Translations under genes and position numbers: made by a program
In this document: positions 62,501 to 64,000 of the stretch, piece by piece
Numbering within the stretch: position 1 is the stretch's first letter
How the letters are laid out: each line of letters starts with the position of its first letter
Notes under the pieces: model-generated
What the model was told of the DNA's origin: nothing
The model's input: the letters and a program-made list of their open reading frames with translations, nothing else
Databases searched by the model: none
NCBI RefSeq assembly: GCF_051014445.1
Contig: NW_027488368.1
Location: 4,402,001 to 4,466,000, forward strand
DNA length: 64,000 nucleotides
Source: Colletes latitarsis
Taxonomy: Eukaryota > Arthropoda > Insecta > Hymenoptera > Colletidae
Reading direction: 5' to 3'

Positions 62501-64000
62501 GATAACGCATGTTAGGTCTAGGTTAGGCCTGGGATTAGCCCTCATCAGACTCATACTTTCGCGTTTTTCGCATACTTGTTGAACAGATCCTGGGTTATTT
62601 CTGGTTTGGATCATGTAGTAACATGGTATCACACTGAAACAGTCGACTAAACCTGGTCTCGATCAATATTTTAGAGGATAACTCATGCTAGGTCTAGGTT
62701 AGGTCTGGAATTTGCTCTCATCAGTCTCATACCTTCGCATTCTTCACATACTTTTTGAACAGATCCTGCGTTTTTTCTGGTTTGAGTCACGTAGTAATGT
62801 GGTACCACACTGAAACAGACAATTAAACCCGTATACAACCAATATTTTTGAGGATAACGCATGTTAGGTCTAGGTTAGGCCTGGGATTAGCCCTCATCAG
62901 ACTCATACTTTCGCATTTTTCGCATACTTGTGGAACAGATCCTGGGTTATTTCTGGTTTGGAGCGTGTAGTAACATGGTATCACACTGAAACAGTCGACT
63001 AAACCTGGTCTCGATCAATATTTTAGAGGAGAACTCATGCTAGGTCTAGGTTAGGCCTGGGATTTGCCCTCATCAGACACATACTTTCGCATTCTTCGCA
63101 TACTTGTGAACAGATCATGGGTTATTTGTGGTTTGGATCATGTAGTAACATGGTATCACACTGAAACAGTCGACTAAACCTGGTCTCGATCAATATTTTA
63201 GAGGATAACTCATGCTAGGTCTAGGTTAGGTCTGGAATTTGCTCTCATCAGTCTCATACCTTCGCATTCCTCACATACTTGTTGAACAGATCCTGGGTTA
63301 TTTCTGGTTTGGATGGTGTAGTAACATGGTATCACACTGAAACAGTCGACTAAACCTGGTCTCGATCAATATTTTAGAGGATAACGCATATTAGGTCTGG
63401 GTTAGTTCTGGAATTTGCTCTCATCAGTCTCATATCTTCGCATTCTTCACATACTTGTTGAACAGATCCCGGGCTTTTTCAGGTTAGGATCAGGTGGTAA
63501 TGTGGTACCACACTGAAACAGACCATGAAACCTGGTTTCGGTCAATATTTTAGAGGATAGCGCATGTCAGGTCTGGGTTAGGTCTAGGGTTTGCCCTCAT
63601 CTGGCTCATACTTTCGCATTCTTCACATACTTGTTGAACAGATCCTGGGTTTTTTCTGGTTTGGATCAGGTGGTAATGTGGTGCCACACCGAAACAGTTG
63701 AATAAACCTGGTTTCGATCTATATTTTAGGGGAAAACGCATGTTAGGACTAGGTTAGGTCTGGGATATGCTCTCATGAGGCTCGTACCTCCGTATATATC
63801 TCATACTTGATGGCCAGATTCTGGGCGTTTTCTGGTTTGGATCACGTAGTAATGTGGTGCCACACGGAACCAGTCGATTAAACCTGGTTTCGATCAATAT
63901 TTTTGAGGATAACACATGTTGGGTCTGGGTTAGGTCTGGAAATTGCTCTCATCAGTCTCATACCTTCGCATTCTTCACATACTTCTTGAACAGACACTGG
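59541..64000 (+). repeat. 17-monomer duplication at right end
   Basis: 59541 to about 60850 recurs at 62533 to about 63840, offset 2991-2992 (17 monomers), with interruptions. After about 63850 the sequence instead matches about 61209 onward. Shared marks include CATACTTTTTGAAC, GATGGTGTAGTAACATGG and GTACCTCCG. The array runs off the window. Confidence 0.8.

Larger units (their letters stand above)
32247..64000 (+). repeat. Right satellite array, same 176-bp monomer
   Basis: Continuation of the same array after the retrotransposon, in the same orientation, and running off the end of the window. By division this is about 180 monomers. A model monomer is 43532-43707 (exactly 176 bp between successive TTAGG starts). 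Many right-array monomers carry GCATCTGGCTCATAC, GTTGGCCAGATCC or GTTAGCCAGATCC variants that are rare in the left array; 37.9-39.6 kb returns to the left-type CAGTTTTAACATACAT subtype. No gene, RNA gene or second mobile element was seen. Confidence 0.97.

Noticed and set aside
1..64000. True telomere tract
   Set aside because: No run of more than two 11-mers was seen anywhere; the doublets are always within 176-bp monomers.

Overview
The window is a satellite DNA array interrupted once by an env-bearing LTR retrotransposon. No cellular gene, tRNA, rRNA or CRISPR array was found. The host is an insect-type eukaryote. The clues are the errantivirus-like (Ty3/gypsy) element and a satellite monomer that carries two head-to-tail 11-mers close or equal to TTAGGTCTGGG. 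From memory, 11-bp telomere units of this general form occur in Hymenoptera (bees and relatives), so a hymenopteran is my best guess, at moderate confidence and unverified.

Layout. Positions 1-25026 are the left satellite array, 25027-32242 the retrotransposon (7216 bp), and 32247-64000 the right satellite array. The two arrays are one continuous array. Removing the element and one copy of its 4-bp target duplication restores an exact 176-bp monomer. The monomer is about 176 bp, always in the same orientation, roughly 140 copies on the left and 180 on the right. Read from the telomere-like doublet, it contains the doublet, a T-rich middle, a KpnI-type palindrome (TGTGGTACCACA, sometimes extended to 16 bp), an AAACC-N-GGTTT dyad and an AT-rich tail. 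Higher-order structure is strong: a 4-monomer perfect-looking tandem duplication (7.1-8.5 kb), an 11/12-monomer duplication (9.1-13.0 kb), 12-monomer (34.6/36.7 kb) and 17-monomer (59.5/62.5 kb) repeats, and a 6-7 kb super-repeat in three copies (39.6-58.1 kb).

Retrotransposon. Two 363-bp LTRs (8 differences) with TGT...ACA ends are flanked by GTAC duplications. Internally there is a primer binding site that fits an insect tRNA-Leu, a short leader ORF whose stop codon overlaps a consensus splice donor, gag with one zinc knuckle, a -1 slippery heptamer, pol (protease, reverse transcriptase, RNase H, integrase) cut by one amber codon before the integrase C-terminal domain, and a baculovirus-F-like env broken by a frameshift and three stops. 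A polypurine tract precedes the 3' LTR. Gag is intact, so this copy looks like a moderately old insertion that cannot make complete Pol or Env by itself.

How the parts relate: genomic RNA would start in the 5' LTR. Gag-Pol would come from -1 frameshifting. Env would come from an RNA spliced from the leader ATG to an acceptor at the very end of pol; the phases of donor and acceptor fit. The satellite is not expected to code for protein.
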